From Clostridia bacterium (GTDB lineage Bacteria > Bacillota > Clostridia > Lachnospirales > Lachnospiraceae): a stretch of 64,000 nucleotides of DNA. Below the pieces are notes generated by a model that ran no database searches, was not told the origin of the DNA, and worked only from the letters and a program-made list of their open reading frames with translations. A program made the translations under genes and the position numbers. Location of the stretch: the NCBI GenBank assembly GCA_910576205.1, contig CAJTHL010000009.1, positions 62,001-126,000 of the forward strand. The letters run 5' to 3'. Positions 6,932 through 15,251 of the stretch are shown piece after piece (the first letter of the stretch is position 1; every line of letters starts with the position of its first letter).

Positions 6932-8569
6932 TTACTGCCATTTCCACTGGTCTACATTGTTTACTATGGACCAACCGTGCCCGTGGGGATGAAGTTTCTG
7001 CTCCGCCACCTGTAAATGCTCCCGGGCCCAGTAAAGATGGTCAATATTTACCAGCCAGATCCAGGGGATATCCCCCTCCTGGGTAATACCTGTCTCTCCG
7101 TCCCACTGGGCCTTCTGCCACAGCTCATAGGAGGCGTCAAGATCGCTGGCCGCCAGGGCCTGGTCCATGTATTTGTCTACGGTTTCGTTGGTGTAAGGGG
7201 AATATCCTGCCAGTCCCCCCTCCAGGGTATGGTAAATGTTGTAGAGTTCCATGGGGGAATGAGCTCCCCAGCCCCACATAAGAGGCTCCGCCTGGGCTCT
7301 GGTATAGGCCGTATCCCAGCCCACACCCTCTATGGTGACCTGGATACCCAGCTCTTTTAACTGATTCTGGGTGTCCGCCGCCAGGGCCTGGCGCAGGGAA
7401 TCGCTGGCCGGGTACAGCAGGGTAAACGCTGCCCGCACGCCGTTTTTCTCCCGGATTCCGTCCGCTGCCTTTTTCCACCCGGCTTCCTCCAGAATAGCCG
7501 CCGCCCGGGCCGGATCGCATTCCACCACGGCCTCGTCGTTGTACCAGGGCATCTTATCGCAGACGCTGTAGGCCGGGGTTCCGTAACCGTTCACCACGTT
7601 TTCCAGCATTTCCTGACGGTTGAGGCCGATGTTTATGGCGCGGCGCACCTGTACATCACTGGTAAAATCATTTCCCAGAAGGTTTCCGTCAGCGTCTGTG
7701 CCCGCAGGCAGCGCAGGAAGGTTAAACCCCCGGTTGTCCACGGTCTCGTAGGAGAGGAGGGTATACCCGTCTATGGTCTGGTCGGAGTAGGCCGCCGCCG
7801 TGTAGGCCAGATCCACCTGCCCTGCCTTTGCCGCCGCAAACGCCGCATCCTCCTCCATAAACACCACAGTTACCCTCTTCATCTTGATCTCCTCCCCGTA
7901 ATAGTCCGGGTTGGCCTCAAAAATAATCTGCTGCCCCTTGTCCCACTGCTTCATGAGATAGCGGCCGGAACCGATGGGATGCTCCCCGTAATCCGCCCCG
8001 TAGGCATGCTCCGGCACAATCCCCACAATGGCCATGGTATAGGGCCAGATGGAGTAAGCCTGGGCCATGTGGAATTCCACCGTGGTGTCGTCTATGGCCA
8101 CCGCCTCCTTCAGCATGGTAAAGTCATTTACCGAGCTTGCTTCCTTTACCGTATTGTAGGTGAAGGCCACATCGGAGGCTGTAAGCGGCTCTCCGTCGCT
8201 GAATTTCACGTCGTCCCGGATAGTCACCGTCCAGGTAAGTCCGTCCTCACTGACCTTCATGTCCGTGGCCAGATCATAGCCGATGGACAGATCTGCTTTG
8301 GTGACCGTAAGGGTGCTCTGGATCAAGGGCTCATGCACATGCTCCCCCGCTCCCCACCCGTAGGCCGGGTCAAATCCCGCCTCCGGCTCTGAGCCTGGGC
8401 CCATGGCCACAATGACAGAATCGCCGGTTTCCATGGATGCCCCCAGGGAGGTATTCCCCCTCTCTCTGCCAGCATCCCCCTGGGAGGATTCCTGCTTTGC
8501 ACCGCAGGCGGACAGCAGGCATACGCTTAAGGACACCGCTATTATAATAGAACCTATTCTTTTTTTCAT
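6932..8569 (-). CDS. Extracellular solute-binding lipoprotein of nickel/peptide ABC importer
   Basis: 545 residues starting MKKRIGS at 8567-8569, with AGAGGA ten bases upstream. The N-terminus is a lipoprotein signal with lipobox LSAC, so the protein is anchored outside the membrane by Cys. The rest is an SBP_bac_5 (OppA/NikA-type) fold, with WTVTIRDDVKFSDGEPLTA and the Leu/Pro-rich hinge segments of the family. It is the first gene of the importer operon, behind the strongest promoter in this region. NikA-like and dipeptide-like proteins share this fold. The nearby CooT and His-rich genes make nickel attractive, but sequence alone does not prove the substrate. Confidence 0.85.
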   Translation of the reverse strand: MKKRIGSIIIAVSLSVCLLSACGAKQESSQGDAGRERGNTSLGASMETGDSVIVAMGPGSEPEAGFDPAYGWGAGEHVHEPLIQSTLTVTKADLSIGYDLATDMKVSEDGLTWTVTIRDDVKFSDGEPLTASDVAFTYNTVKEASSVNDFTMLKEAVAIDDTTVEFHMAQAYSIWPYTMAIVGIVPEHAYGADYGEHPIGSGRYLMKQWDKGQQIIFEANPDYYGEEIKMKRVTVVFMEEDAAFAAAKAGQVDLAYTAAAYSDQTIDGYTLLSYETVDNRGFNLPALPAGTDADGNLLGNDFTSDVQVRRAINIGLNRQEMLENVVNGYGTPAYSVCDKMPWYNDEAVVECDPARAAAILEEAGWKKAADGIREKNGVRAAFTLLYPASDSLRQALAADTQNQLKELGIQVTIEGVGWDTAYTRAQAEPLMWGWGAHSPMELYNIYHTLEGGLAGYSPYTNETVDKYMDQALAASDLDASYELWQKAQWDGETGITQEGDIPWIWLVNIDHLYWAREHLQVAEQKLHPHGHGWSIVNNVDQWKWQ

Positions 8570-8681
8570 CAATGTCATTCCTCTCTGGCTTGTCGTCTTG
8601 TTTTTCAGGCTGGCTGTTTTTCCGTTTTTCAGGACGTCGTTTTCAAGTCCGGGAATTTTGCCCTGCCAGCTAACAGGACTT

Positions 8682-8710
8682 ATTATACACATATGTTAAA
8701 ACATTCACAA
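8682..8710 (-). promoter_or_regulatory. Promoter of the nickel/peptide importer operon
   Basis: On the minus strand there is TTGTGA (8705-8710), 17 bp and perfect TATAAT (8682-8687). The spacer contains a small dyad, ATGTTTTAACAT, which could be an operator. Transcription would run into the binding-protein gene with a leader of about 105 nt. Confidence 0.65.
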
Positions 8711-8819
8711 GCCACCGGGGGGGATATTTTTTTGTGGATGGACGATTTTTATAAACCCCGTCCTGGAACTGTTTTAAAAGAACTTTTAAGCCCTTTAATA
8801 CAGACGTTAAACCAAAAGC

Positions 8820-9135
8820 ATGACACTTCCTATAAAGAACTAAAGCGGCGGATTGCGCCAATAGCAAAAAAATATGAACTCTGTGCCGTATACCTGTTTG
8901 GTTCTTATGCGCGAAACGAAGCGGCAGATACCAGTGATGTGGATATCCTGATTGACAGAAATGGTTCCAGAATCAGGGGTATGTTTGAAATGGGCGGATT
9001 ATACAATGATTTGTGCAGGTAAACCGGAAAAGAAATTGATCTTGTAACAACCCAGACACCGGAACAAAAAGCGCTCTGGAACGCACTCCCTGGTTTGTCA
9101 AAAATGTACGGGCAGAAATGAGGCAGATTATATGA
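8820..9135 (+). pseudogene. Decayed MNT-type nucleotidyltransferase (antitoxin of a HEPN-MNT pair)
   Basis: The frame of 8835-9019 encodes KRRIAPIAKKYELCAVYLFG then SYARNEAADTSDVDILID, the GSx(10)DxD motif of minimal nucleotidyltransferases (MntA). A TAA at 9020-9022 interrupts it in frame, followed by recognisable TGKEIDLVTTQTPEQK. The last part, RTPWFVKNVRAEMRQII, is found one frame over, so there is also a frameshift near 9075. No proper start codon with a ribosome site is visible. The reconstructed stop overlaps the ATG of the next remnant (ATGA at 9132-9135), as in intact HEPN-MNT operons. The gene is dead in this strain unless the sequence has errors. Confidence 0.75.
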
Positions 9136-9235
9136 ATCAAAGTGACAGGCAGCGCCTGCTGCACATACAGGCATGTTGCCGGATTTATTGACCGGTTCGG
9201 AAATGAATATAAAATTTTCATGCAGGACAGCACTG
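9132..9235 (+). pseudogene. Truncated, frameshifted HEPN-domain toxin remnant
   Basis: The ATG at 9132 opens MNQSDRQRLLHIQ. After a +1 shift the reading continues as AGFIDRFGNEYKIFMQDS (9178-9231). This matches the first ~30 residues of HEPN toxins paired with MNT antitoxins. The remaining two thirds of the family, including the RxxxxH nuclease motif, are missing: homology stops just before the truA 3' end. It could not make an active toxin. Confidence 0.65.
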
Positions 9236-9271
9236 AAATCTGTTTTCCCACAGATAGGATAAAACTGTCCC

Positions 9272-10018
9272 CTACTTCCCTGGATACTCCACACTCCACA
9301 AAACCAGCCCCCTGGCAGGAGCCAGCGCTCCGGCCCTCTCCCGGTTTTTTGCCGCCAGAATCCCCGGCATATCCTCCGGCTCCCGCTGGTGAAGCCCCAC
9401 CTCTATAAGGGTGCCTGTGAGAATCCGTACCATATGATAGAGAAACCCGTCCCCCGTATAGGTAAGCCGAAGCTCATCCCCCGTCCGTTCAACGGAAATT
9501 TTTTCCAGTGTCCGTACTGTGGACTTTTTTATCTTTTTCTTTGTGCAGAAAGACTGGAAATCATGCTTCCCCAGAAAAAAAGCCGCCGCCTTCTCCATGG
9601 CTTCCGTATCAAGGGGCTCCTCCACCACGGTTACAAACCTGCGGTCCAGCACATTGGGCACGGGGCTGTTCCAGATGCGGTACACGTAAGTCTTGCGTAC
9701 TGCGTGGAGGCGGCTGTGGAAACGCTCCTCCACCCGCTCCACCCGAAGCACCGCAATGTCCTCCGGCAGATACCGGTTTAAATACTCCCGGATTTCCTCC
9801 GGGTCTTTATTTTCCCTAAGCTTCACATGGGCCGCCTGCTCTCTTGCATGCACTCCGGCGTCTGTGCGTCCGGAGGCCTGGATATCTACCGGCTCCCCGG
9901 CCATACGGCTTAAAATCCCCGTAAATTTTCCCTGGACGGTCTGGTCGGTGGTAATCTGGCTCTGCCATCCTTTGTAGCGGGTTCCCTCATATTGAATCAG
10001 CAATTTATAATTCTGCAT
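9272..10018 (-). CDS. truA: tRNA pseudouridine(38-40) synthase
   Basis: 248 residues from the ATG at 10016-10018 (AGGAG seven bases upstream); a longer in-frame reading lacks a ribosome site. TruA converts U38, U39 and U40 in the tRNA anticodon stem to pseudouridine. The catalytic Asp is in SGRTDAGVHA (about residue 50), and the family motifs DRRFVTVVEEP and GDGFLYHMVRILTGTLIEVG are present. It lies 60 bp downstream of an amidohydrolase gene on the same strand, across a short copy of the dispersed leader repeat. Confidence 0.93.
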   Translation of the reverse strand: MQNYKLLIQYEGTRYKGWQSQITTDQTVQGKFTGILSRMAGEPVDIQASGRTDAGVHAREQAAHVKLRENKDPEEIREYLNRYLPEDIAVLRVERVEERFHSRLHAVRKTYVYRIWNSPVPNVLDRRFVTVVEEPLDTEAMEKAAAFFLGKHDFQSFCTKKKIKKSTVRTLEKISVERTGDELRLTYTGDGFLYHMVRILTGTLIEVGLHQREPEDMPGILAAKNRERAGALAPARGLVLWSVEYPGK

Positions 10019-10035
10019 CACTAAGCTCCTGTTCC

Positions 10036-10072
10036 TATACTGCATCTTTCCGGACAGATACTGTTTCCCGTA
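10036..10072 (-). repeat. Short copy of the dispersed leader repeat, upstream of truA
   Basis: The plus strand reads ACTGCATCTTTCCGGACAGA then TACTGTTT. This corresponds to the two ends of the ~120-bp element at 20306-20424 and 59158-59275, with the middle missing. It sits directly before the truA ribosome site. Confidence 0.45.
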
Positions 10073-10078
10073 TCGTCT

Positions 10079-10939
10079 CTAAAACAGCGCCTTAATCCGC
10101 GCCTCCGCCTCCCCCACCGCCTTTTGAAGAACCGCCTCATCCCCCGCGGCCTCCCTCATATAGGCGTACTCGTCCAGCAGGCCCTGGCCGTGAGGCACCA
10201 GGTAAGCGCCCGCGTCGCTGCCCAGGCCCACATGGGCGCCCAGGGAAAGGGCCTTTCCCACGTTTTCCATCTGGCTTTGAAAGATCGCCTCCACAGCCTC
10301 CTCCGGAAAGCGTCCGCAGCCCCGCAGGTTTCCCGTGGGGGCCAGGGTGGGAATCCAGATGGTCTCGCTTCCGGCCAGCTGGCGCAGCACATCATCCGTA
10401 AGATAATTGCCGTGCTCCACAGTGTCCGCCCCTGCTGAAACGGCTGCGGAAACCGTATCCGCCCCGTTTGCGTGTACCATCACCGCAAATCCCGCCTGGT
10501 GGGCAATTTCGATCATCACGCGGATTTCCTCCGGCTCAAGGCCCGGTTCGCTCAAGGCCCCAAAACGGCCAAAATCCATAATCCCGCTTACCATGATCTT
10601 TACAAAGCTGCCTCCCTGGCGCTTTACCTCTCCCACCAGTTCCCGGTAATCCCGCCAGTCATCAAAGGAGCGCCCCACAATGCCGCCGTAATGTCCCCGC
10701 TTGTGGATGGCAAACACCGGCGTCCGGTAGTCGATGCCGTATTCCGCCGCCAGCTCCCGGGCCCGACGGGATACGCCTTTTGCGTCCCCTCCGTCCCGGA
10801 CAAAGGTAACCCCGGCCTCCTGCCATGCCGCCAGGCCGGCACGGATGGGTGCATCCGCCATGCCGTCTTTGTGCCGGGCCACTGCTTCCTTATAATTTTT
10901 TCCGTCCATAATCAGATGGGCGTGACATTCTCCAAACAT
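10079..10939 (-). CDS. Amidohydrolase family protein
   Basis: A 286-residue TIM-barrel amidohydrolase. Metal-binding features can be seen in order: ECHAHLIM at the very N-terminus (HxH), VHANGADT (His), VEHGNYL (His) and GLGSDAGAYL (Asp). There is also a Lys in VKIMVSG that could be the carboxylated bridging lysine. The protein is short because the N-terminal beta-sandwich of many family members is absent. Substrate is unknown; imidazolonepropionase-like or peptidase-like members share these motifs. The ribosome site is weak (AAAGAG). A possible promoter lies 140 bp upstream, and the divergent AraC gene begins at 11214. Confidence 0.75.
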   Translation of the reverse strand: MFGECHAHLIMDGKNYKEAVARHKDGMADAPIRAGLAAWQEAGVTFVRDGGDAKGVSRRARELAAEYGIDYRTPVFAIHKRGHYGGIVGRSFDDWRDYRELVGEVKRQGGSFVKIMVSGIMDFGRFGALSEPGLEPEEIRVMIEIAHQAGFAVMVHANGADTVSAAVSAGADTVEHGNYLTDDVLRQLAGSETIWIPTLAPTGNLRGCGRFPEEAVEAIFQSQMENVGKALSLGAHVGLGSDAGAYLVPHGQGLLDEYAYMREAAGDEAVLQKAVGEAEARIKALF

Positions 10940-11082
10940 ATTTTCAATCTCTTTTTCGCAAAAACAGGGCCTAAGCCATCTGGGAAACAGACTTTCATCC
11001 CTGACTTTGGATTCTTATTTCATTATTCTTTAAGCCCGTCAATCTCTGTGAGACTGACAGTACGGACATTTAATACAGATTT

Positions 11083-11111
11083 AGTATACCACAATCCCAT
11101 AGCCAGGTCTA
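11083..11111 (-). promoter_or_regulatory. Candidate promoter of the amidohydrolase gene
   Basis: On the minus strand: TAGACC (11106-11111), 17 bp, TATACT (11083-11088). Downstream, 11038-11058 holds an imperfect dyad (GTCAATCTC/GAGACTGAC) that could bind a regulator, perhaps the divergent AraC protein. Confidence 0.4.
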
Positions 11112-11213
11112 TGATAAAGTCTTTGCCCCACTGCCCCTTGTAACTCTCCCGGAAAAGATTTAAAATATACCTATAGCCCGTCCACCGTTTCCACAAAAGA
11201 AAGGCAGGCATCC

Positions 11214-12125
11214 ATGTACTATTGCCAGGAACAGATTATCACCGAAAAGAATTTCCCTTTCAGCATATTCAACGGCTCCGGCTTCGCGGATTCCCCGCAA
11301 ATCCAGGCCGGCGGCATCACCCTCCACAAGCACGACTGTCTGGAGATCAACTACACTGTCCGGGGAGAGGGCGTCTATATCATCGGGGACAAAACCTATC
11401 CCATCCGCCAGGGGGATATGTTTCTCATCAACAACTCCGAATACCACGCCGCCGTCAACCGCCGGGACCTGCTCCTAAAGGTGCTTGTGTTTGACTCTGA
11501 CCTGGTGTGGCAGGGTAACAGCATGGATTACCAGTATCTCAAAACCTTTTTTGAGTGGAAGGACGGCTTCAAGCACCATTTTACCAACGATAATCTTATG
11601 GTTGAATACATTGTCACCATCCTGTATGAGATCGAGCAGGAATGGGAGAAAAAGCAGGTGGGCTACAAGCTTATCATTAAGGCCCTGCTTCTTAAAATCC
11701 TGGCTATTCTCTACCGCTACTTTGAGTCCAGCGAAAAATATTCCCAGAAGGTGCTGAAATTCCAGAGCGACTACAATAAGATCGTTCCCGCCATTGATTA
11801 TATTGACGCCAACTACCAGAAGGAGCTCCGCCTGGAGGAGCTGGCTGCCCTCTCCTACATGAACCCCAACTATTTTTCCACCTTTTTCAAGGAAACCATG
11901 CATATGAATGTTTTCTCCTACATCAACAGAAAACGCATCAGCAGCGCCTGCCTTCTGCTGAACACCACAAAAATGTCTGTCACGGATATTGCCCTGGCCA
12001 CAGGATTTCAGAATATTTCCTATTTTAATAAAGTATTTAAGGCCCAGATGCATATGTCCCCCTCCCAGTTCCGCATCCAGAAAAACACTGCGCCCGTCAT
12101 CACCTACAAAAAGGGGCTGCCGTAA
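11214..12125 (+). CDS. AraC family transcriptional regulator
   Basis: 303 residues. The N-terminal ~150 residues are a cupin sensor (HKHDCLEINYTVRGEGVYII, then PIRQGDMFLIN). The C-terminal ~100 residues carry two helix-turn-helix motifs: LRLEELAALSYMNPNYFSTF and MSVTDIALATGFQNISYFNK, with the family ending FKAQMHMSPSQFR. Regulators of this build usually sense a sugar or small metabolite and activate a neighbouring catabolic operon. It is convergent with the URO-D gene, whose partner is an MFS symporter, so that operon and the divergent amidohydrolase are the likely targets. The ribosome site (AGGCAGG) is modest. Confidence 0.88.
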   Translation: MYYCQEQIITEKNFPFSIFNGSGFADSPQIQAGGITLHKHDCLEINYTVRGEGVYIIGDKTYPIRQGDMFLINNSEYHAAVNRRDLLLKVLVFDSDLVWQGNSMDYQYLKTFFEWKDGFKHHFTNDNLMVEYIVTILYEIEQEWEKKQVGYKLIIKALLLKILAILYRYFESSEKYSQKVLKFQSDYNKIVPAIDYIDANYQKELRLEELAALSYMNPNYFSTFFKETMHMNVFSYINRKRISSACLLLNTTKMSVTDIALATGFQNISYFNKVFKAQMHMSPSQFRIQKNTAPVITYKKGLP

Positions 12126-12144
12126 TTTTCCGGCAACCCCTTTT
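12109..12144. terminator. Bidirectional terminator between araC-type and URO-D genes
   Basis: AAAAGGGGCTGCCG pairs with CGGCAACCCCTTTT (one bulge). A-tracts on one side and T-tracts on the other make it functional on both strands. It includes the end of the regulator gene. Confidence 0.75.
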
Positions 12145-12193
12145 GTATTATAACCGAACGATTATGACAGCTTCTTTTTCGCCGCGCTTCCCT

Positions 12194-13273
12194 TTATTTA
12201 TAAAAATCCCGGCCATACTTTTTCAATTCGTCAGTAATAATCCCTTTGTTGCGGACATTAAAAGTAGTCGTGGAAGCAAAATATCCGCCGCCTTTTCCAA
12301 GGACGTCCACCTTCTGGCGGGCATAGGCCCGAAGCTCTTCCTCAGTAGCAGTTACATCATCGGTAATGGCGTCGTCCATTCCTCCGTTAATGACCAGACG
12401 GTCACCGTACTCCGCCTTAATGTGGGCCAGATCATTGACGCATTGGGCCGGATTCCACATATCCACGCCGGCTTCCACCATAAACGGAATATAAGCTTCG
12501 ATTTTGCCGTCGGAATGCATATTAAAGTAAGCGCCGCCCTCATGAGCCGCTTTCACGATTTTCTTAAGGTTTGGCGCAATAAGACGCTTAAATATTTCCG
12601 GGGGAATGAAGCCGCTCTTATTAAAGCCCCAGTCATCGTGGTAGCAGATCATTTCCACCGGGAAATGGCTGGTCATTTTGCGGATAACGGCAATCTTATG
12701 CTCCGTTAGGGCATCAAAGAATTCCGCCACTTCGTCTTCGTCCAGAATCAAGGCTTCCAGGGCGCTTTCCATGCCCATCAGAGAATGAAGCCGTTCAAAG
12801 AGCCCCACCTGGAACCACCAGTCCGACATCCGGTTGTCATCATAGTATCCGGCCAGTCCCTGGGCGCATTCCTGCCAGTCCAGAGCTTCCAGATCCGGGA
12901 ATTTCACCTTCTGCTGCCAGCCCTCGATGGAATCCAGCAATTCATCTCCGGGCTTCACTATGGTAGCCCCGATACCTGGCTCATAAGTCCATTTACAGCC
13001 GAACCAGTCCGGGCCGGTCTTGTTGTCATAGGAACGTTCACAGATAATATCCGGGGTAATTGGGTAAGTATCCCCTCCCATAGGCAGATATCTGGGGATT
13101 TTGTGCTCCAGCAAAAGCTTCATATTTTCGCGGGGAGAAATGGGCAGGGCCGGGTCGTAGGGCTTGGTGCCAAGGGGGGCGTTAGCCAGCATTTTTCCCA
13201 CTTCGGGTCCAACGGTAGCAGAAACCATATCGATCATTAAAGGCAACATTCCGTTATAAATTCTTTCTGACAT
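12194..13273 (-). CDS. Uroporphyrinogen decarboxylase-family protein (methyltransferase-like)
   Basis: About 359 residues with a URO-D/MtaA-type TIM barrel. Conserved landmarks are CYHDDWGFNKSGFIPPEIF, MHSDGKIEAYIPFMVEAGVD (a His followed by the C-terminal acidic site) and LVINGGMDD. Members outside heme synthesis are mostly corrinoid or methyl-transfer enzymes such as MtaA/MtbA and O-demethylase components. This divergent group is common in gut clostridia next to transporters. The start at 13273 (MSERIYNG) is preferred over 13285, because the AAAGGA ribosome site lies 11 bases from it and abuts the other. It is immediately downstream of an MFS symporter gene, likely in one operon. The true substrate is unknown. 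Confidence 0.75.
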   Translation of the reverse strand: MSERIYNGMLPLMIDMVSATVGPEVGKMLANAPLGTKPYDPALPISPRENMKLLLEHKIPRYLPMGGDTYPITPDIICERSYDNKTGPDWFGCKWTYEPGIGATIVKPGDELLDSIEGWQQKVKFPDLEALDWQECAQGLAGYYDDNRMSDWWFQVGLFERLHSLMGMESALEALILDEDEVAEFFDALTEHKIAVIRKMTSHFPVEMICYHDDWGFNKSGFIPPEIFKRLIAPNLKKIVKAAHEGGAYFNMHSDGKIEAYIPFMVEAGVDMWNPAQCVNDLAHIKAEYGDRLVINGGMDDAITDDVTATEEELRAYARQKVDVLGKGGGYFASTTTFNVRNKGIITDELKKYGRDFYK

Positions 13274-13290
13274 AAGTGCAGTCATCCTTT

Positions 13291-14703
13291 CTATTTGGAA
13301 GTGGTTTGTTGTTTTCGCTCTTTCATGGCTTTATCATTGGCCGCAGCATATTCTCTGGATTTCTCCTCGTTGATCTTAAAAGAAGAAACCAGAAGGGCGG
13401 AAAGGCCGTATAGAACAGAGGCCAGCATACCGGTTAAAAATACCATGCGCAGAGGGTTATCCATTGTGGCAGCAGCTCCTTCATGCTGTACATAGCCGGC
13501 CTGGTAGAGGATTGCGGCCACGATAGAGCCGGACAGCGTCATACCGATCTTCATGGGCACGGTCTGCAGGGACATTACAAAGGGACGGTTATCCTTGCCG
13601 GTTTTGTAAAGTTGATATTCCCCGGCATCCAGATACAGATTGATGCCTACAGAACCTACGATGGAAAGCCCCAGGGCCGCGAAGGCAGTACAGCTGATAT
13701 AGATAATCCAGTTGTCTTTGGCAAACAGGGCCAATACCAGGTAAGCCGCGCAGGCCAGGAGGCCGGAAAGGATACTGGAGTTTTTCTTGCCAATGCGCCG
13801 GGCGATCCCTGGTCCCACAAAGAAGGCCCCAAGGCAGGCCGCAAGGCTGTTGATAAAAAGGCCGGTGCTCATCATGGAGAAATTGCCCACGACAAAAGTA
13901 AAGAAATAACCCAGCATTCCCGAAAGCACAAAGACGGAGGTCTGGCGCATCATATCGGAGATCAGAAGAATCCAGAGCTGGCCGTTTTTCAAGGTTTCTC
14001 CGTACATAGTCACAAGCTTTACAGACTGGGTGCTGCCTTCCATTTTCTTTAAATCGGGATCATAGATATCATAGGGCTTAGTGCCGATAAACATGATGAT
14101 CTGTCCGCTGATGGCGATCAGTCCGAAAATAACGGCTACTACCACAAAACCTCTGGTCATTTCGCTTCCGCCGATGAGCTCTACCAGCGGGAGGGTAATG
14201 AGAGAGGCGATGATGTTTCCAAACTGTGTGCCCTGCACAAGCCGTGGGGTAATGAGCATACGGTTTGAAATATCCGGACCTGCGATTTTGGCCATAAGGG
14301 AATTATGTACCACAACAAAAATATTCATGGGGCCGCTGGTAAAAAAGTATGCAACACCGATCAGCACCGCTTTTCCTGTATTTCCGATATCCGGATTCAC
14401 AAAGATCAGGAAAGTAGCCACCTGGACGATGGGCATAATAATCAGCAGCCAGGAGCGGAATTGTCCGTACCGCATGTTGGTTTTCTGTACAATCGCTCCC
14501 GCGAAGAGCGAGAGAATCAGGTCGGCCACACGTGCCACGGTCAGACTGACCGCCATGAGGGCGGGGGATATCCCCATGTATTCTGTAATGAATACAGTCA
14601 GGAACAGCATCGTTAGTGCAGAGCCGATCTGATTGGTAAAATAGGCCGAAAAAAACATCCAGGGAACGTTCTTTGGAACAGTTACCTGCTTTTGACTGGT
14701 CAT
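13291..14703 (-). CDS. MFS transporter, glycoside-pentoside-hexuronide (GPH) type symporter
   Basis: 470 residues with about twelve hydrophobic helices. It has the GPH-type opening (NQIGSALTMLFLTVFITEYM), the RYGQFRSWLL loop between helices 2 and 3, and the second-half QLYKTGKDNRPFVMSLQT segment of the MelB/XylP class. These are cation symporters for glycosides and related compounds. The ribosome site GGAGG precedes the ATG at 14703. It is the first gene of an operon with the URO-D-like gene (18 bp gap), so it probably imports the compound that enzyme acts on. A regulator of the AraC class lies just beyond. Confidence 0.85.
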   Translation of the reverse strand: MTSQKQVTVPKNVPWMFFSAYFTNQIGSALTMLFLTVFITEYMGISPALMAVSLTVARVADLILSLFAGAIVQKTNMRYGQFRSWLLIIMPIVQVATFLIFVNPDIGNTGKAVLIGVAYFFTSGPMNIFVVVHNSLMAKIAGPDISNRMLITPRLVQGTQFGNIIASLITLPLVELIGGSEMTRGFVVVAVIFGLIAISGQIIMFIGTKPYDIYDPDLKKMEGSTQSVKLVTMYGETLKNGQLWILLISDMMRQTSVFVLSGMLGYFFTFVVGNFSMMSTGLFINSLAACLGAFFVGPGIARRIGKKNSSILSGLLACAAYLVLALFAKDNWIIYISCTAFAALGLSIVGSVGINLYLDAGEYQLYKTGKDNRPFVMSLQTVPMKIGMTLSGSIVAAILYQAGYVQHEGAAATMDNPLRMVFLTGMLASVLYGLSALLVSSFKINEEKSREYAAANDKAMKERKQQTTSK

Positions 14704-14948
14704 TGGGGGTGTCCTCCTTTGTAAAACTGGTTAAAAAACATTAGAAATACGGGTTAATTTTTTCTTCTGCACCTCCAATCCCCCATCACCGGGTTTTGTG
14801 TCTAAATAATTCAGTAAACAAAACGTCATACCAAAAATATACAATATATTAAAATAAAAGTAAAGAAATGTTATAAAATTAACAGGGAATTTGCAAAAAT
14901 TATTATATAATTGCAAATTTAATGAAAATATTATTGAAAACCAGAAAA

Positions 14949-14974
14949 AAAGATGGCTGACAACAACCATCTTT
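14949..14974 (-). terminator. Rho-independent terminator of a lost sugar-ABC operon
   Basis: AAAGATGG pairs with CCATCTTT around a 10-nt loop. On the minus strand the stem is followed by a run of seven T. It lies 77 bp past the stop of the solute-binding-protein fragment at 15051. The remaining sequence from 14704 to 14948 is AT-rich and shows no gene. Confidence 0.6.
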
Positions 14975-15050
14975 CTCTCCATTACCTGTTATCCCGGTCC
15001 GGGTTCTATGGGCGGTGCCTCCTTTAACATCCGACGCCGTAAACGCCTGG

Positions 15051-15170
15051 TTACCTGGCCTCTTCTGTAACCCTGTCGATCTCCCCGATCATCTCCTGCG
15101 CCGTATACTCCCCAACCACAAACTTCTGCATAGCCGGGGCATAGAGGCTGTCCGCGCCTTCCGGCAGTGA
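15051..15170 (-). pseudogene. C-terminal fragment of a sugar ABC solute-binding protein
   Basis: The minus strand from 15161 to 15051 reads EGADSLYAPAMQKFVVGEYT then AQEMIGEIDRVTEEAR and a stop, which is the conserved C-terminus of family-1 sugar-binding proteins. Going upstream, a stop codon appears within a few codons and homology ends at about 15170, just before a hairpin and the RloB gene. The remainder of the gene is absent from the window. It is a leftover of an operon cut by insertion or deletion. Confidence 0.7.
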
Positions 15171-15197
15171 TTATTCTGACTTCCAGAAAACGGAAAA

Positions 15198-15244
15198 TGC
15201 CCTCTGTTGACGTTGGACCTCTTCTCTCCTGTAAACGGAGGGCA
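15198..15244. repeat. Imperfect inverted repeat at the edge of the RloAB island
   Basis: TGCCCTCTGTTGAC (15198-15211) and GTAAACGGAGGGCA (15231-15244) are complementary at 12 of 14 positions with a 19-nt loop. It lies between the end of the solute-binding-protein fragment and the rloB stop codon. It could be an rloAB terminator or an insertion scar; no T-tract follows on either side. Confidence 0.45.
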
Positions 15245-15251
15245 TCTGACC

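Noticed and set aside
9142..9408. 88-codon plus-strand frame as an intact gene
   Set aside because: Only its residues 11-30 resemble a HEPN protein; the rest is antisense to truA, so it is a pseudogene remnant.
14731..14982. 83-codon AT-rich frame between the symporter gene and the solute-binding fragment
   Set aside because: Low-complexity Phe/Leu/Asn composition, covers a terminator hairpin and lacks a ribosome site.
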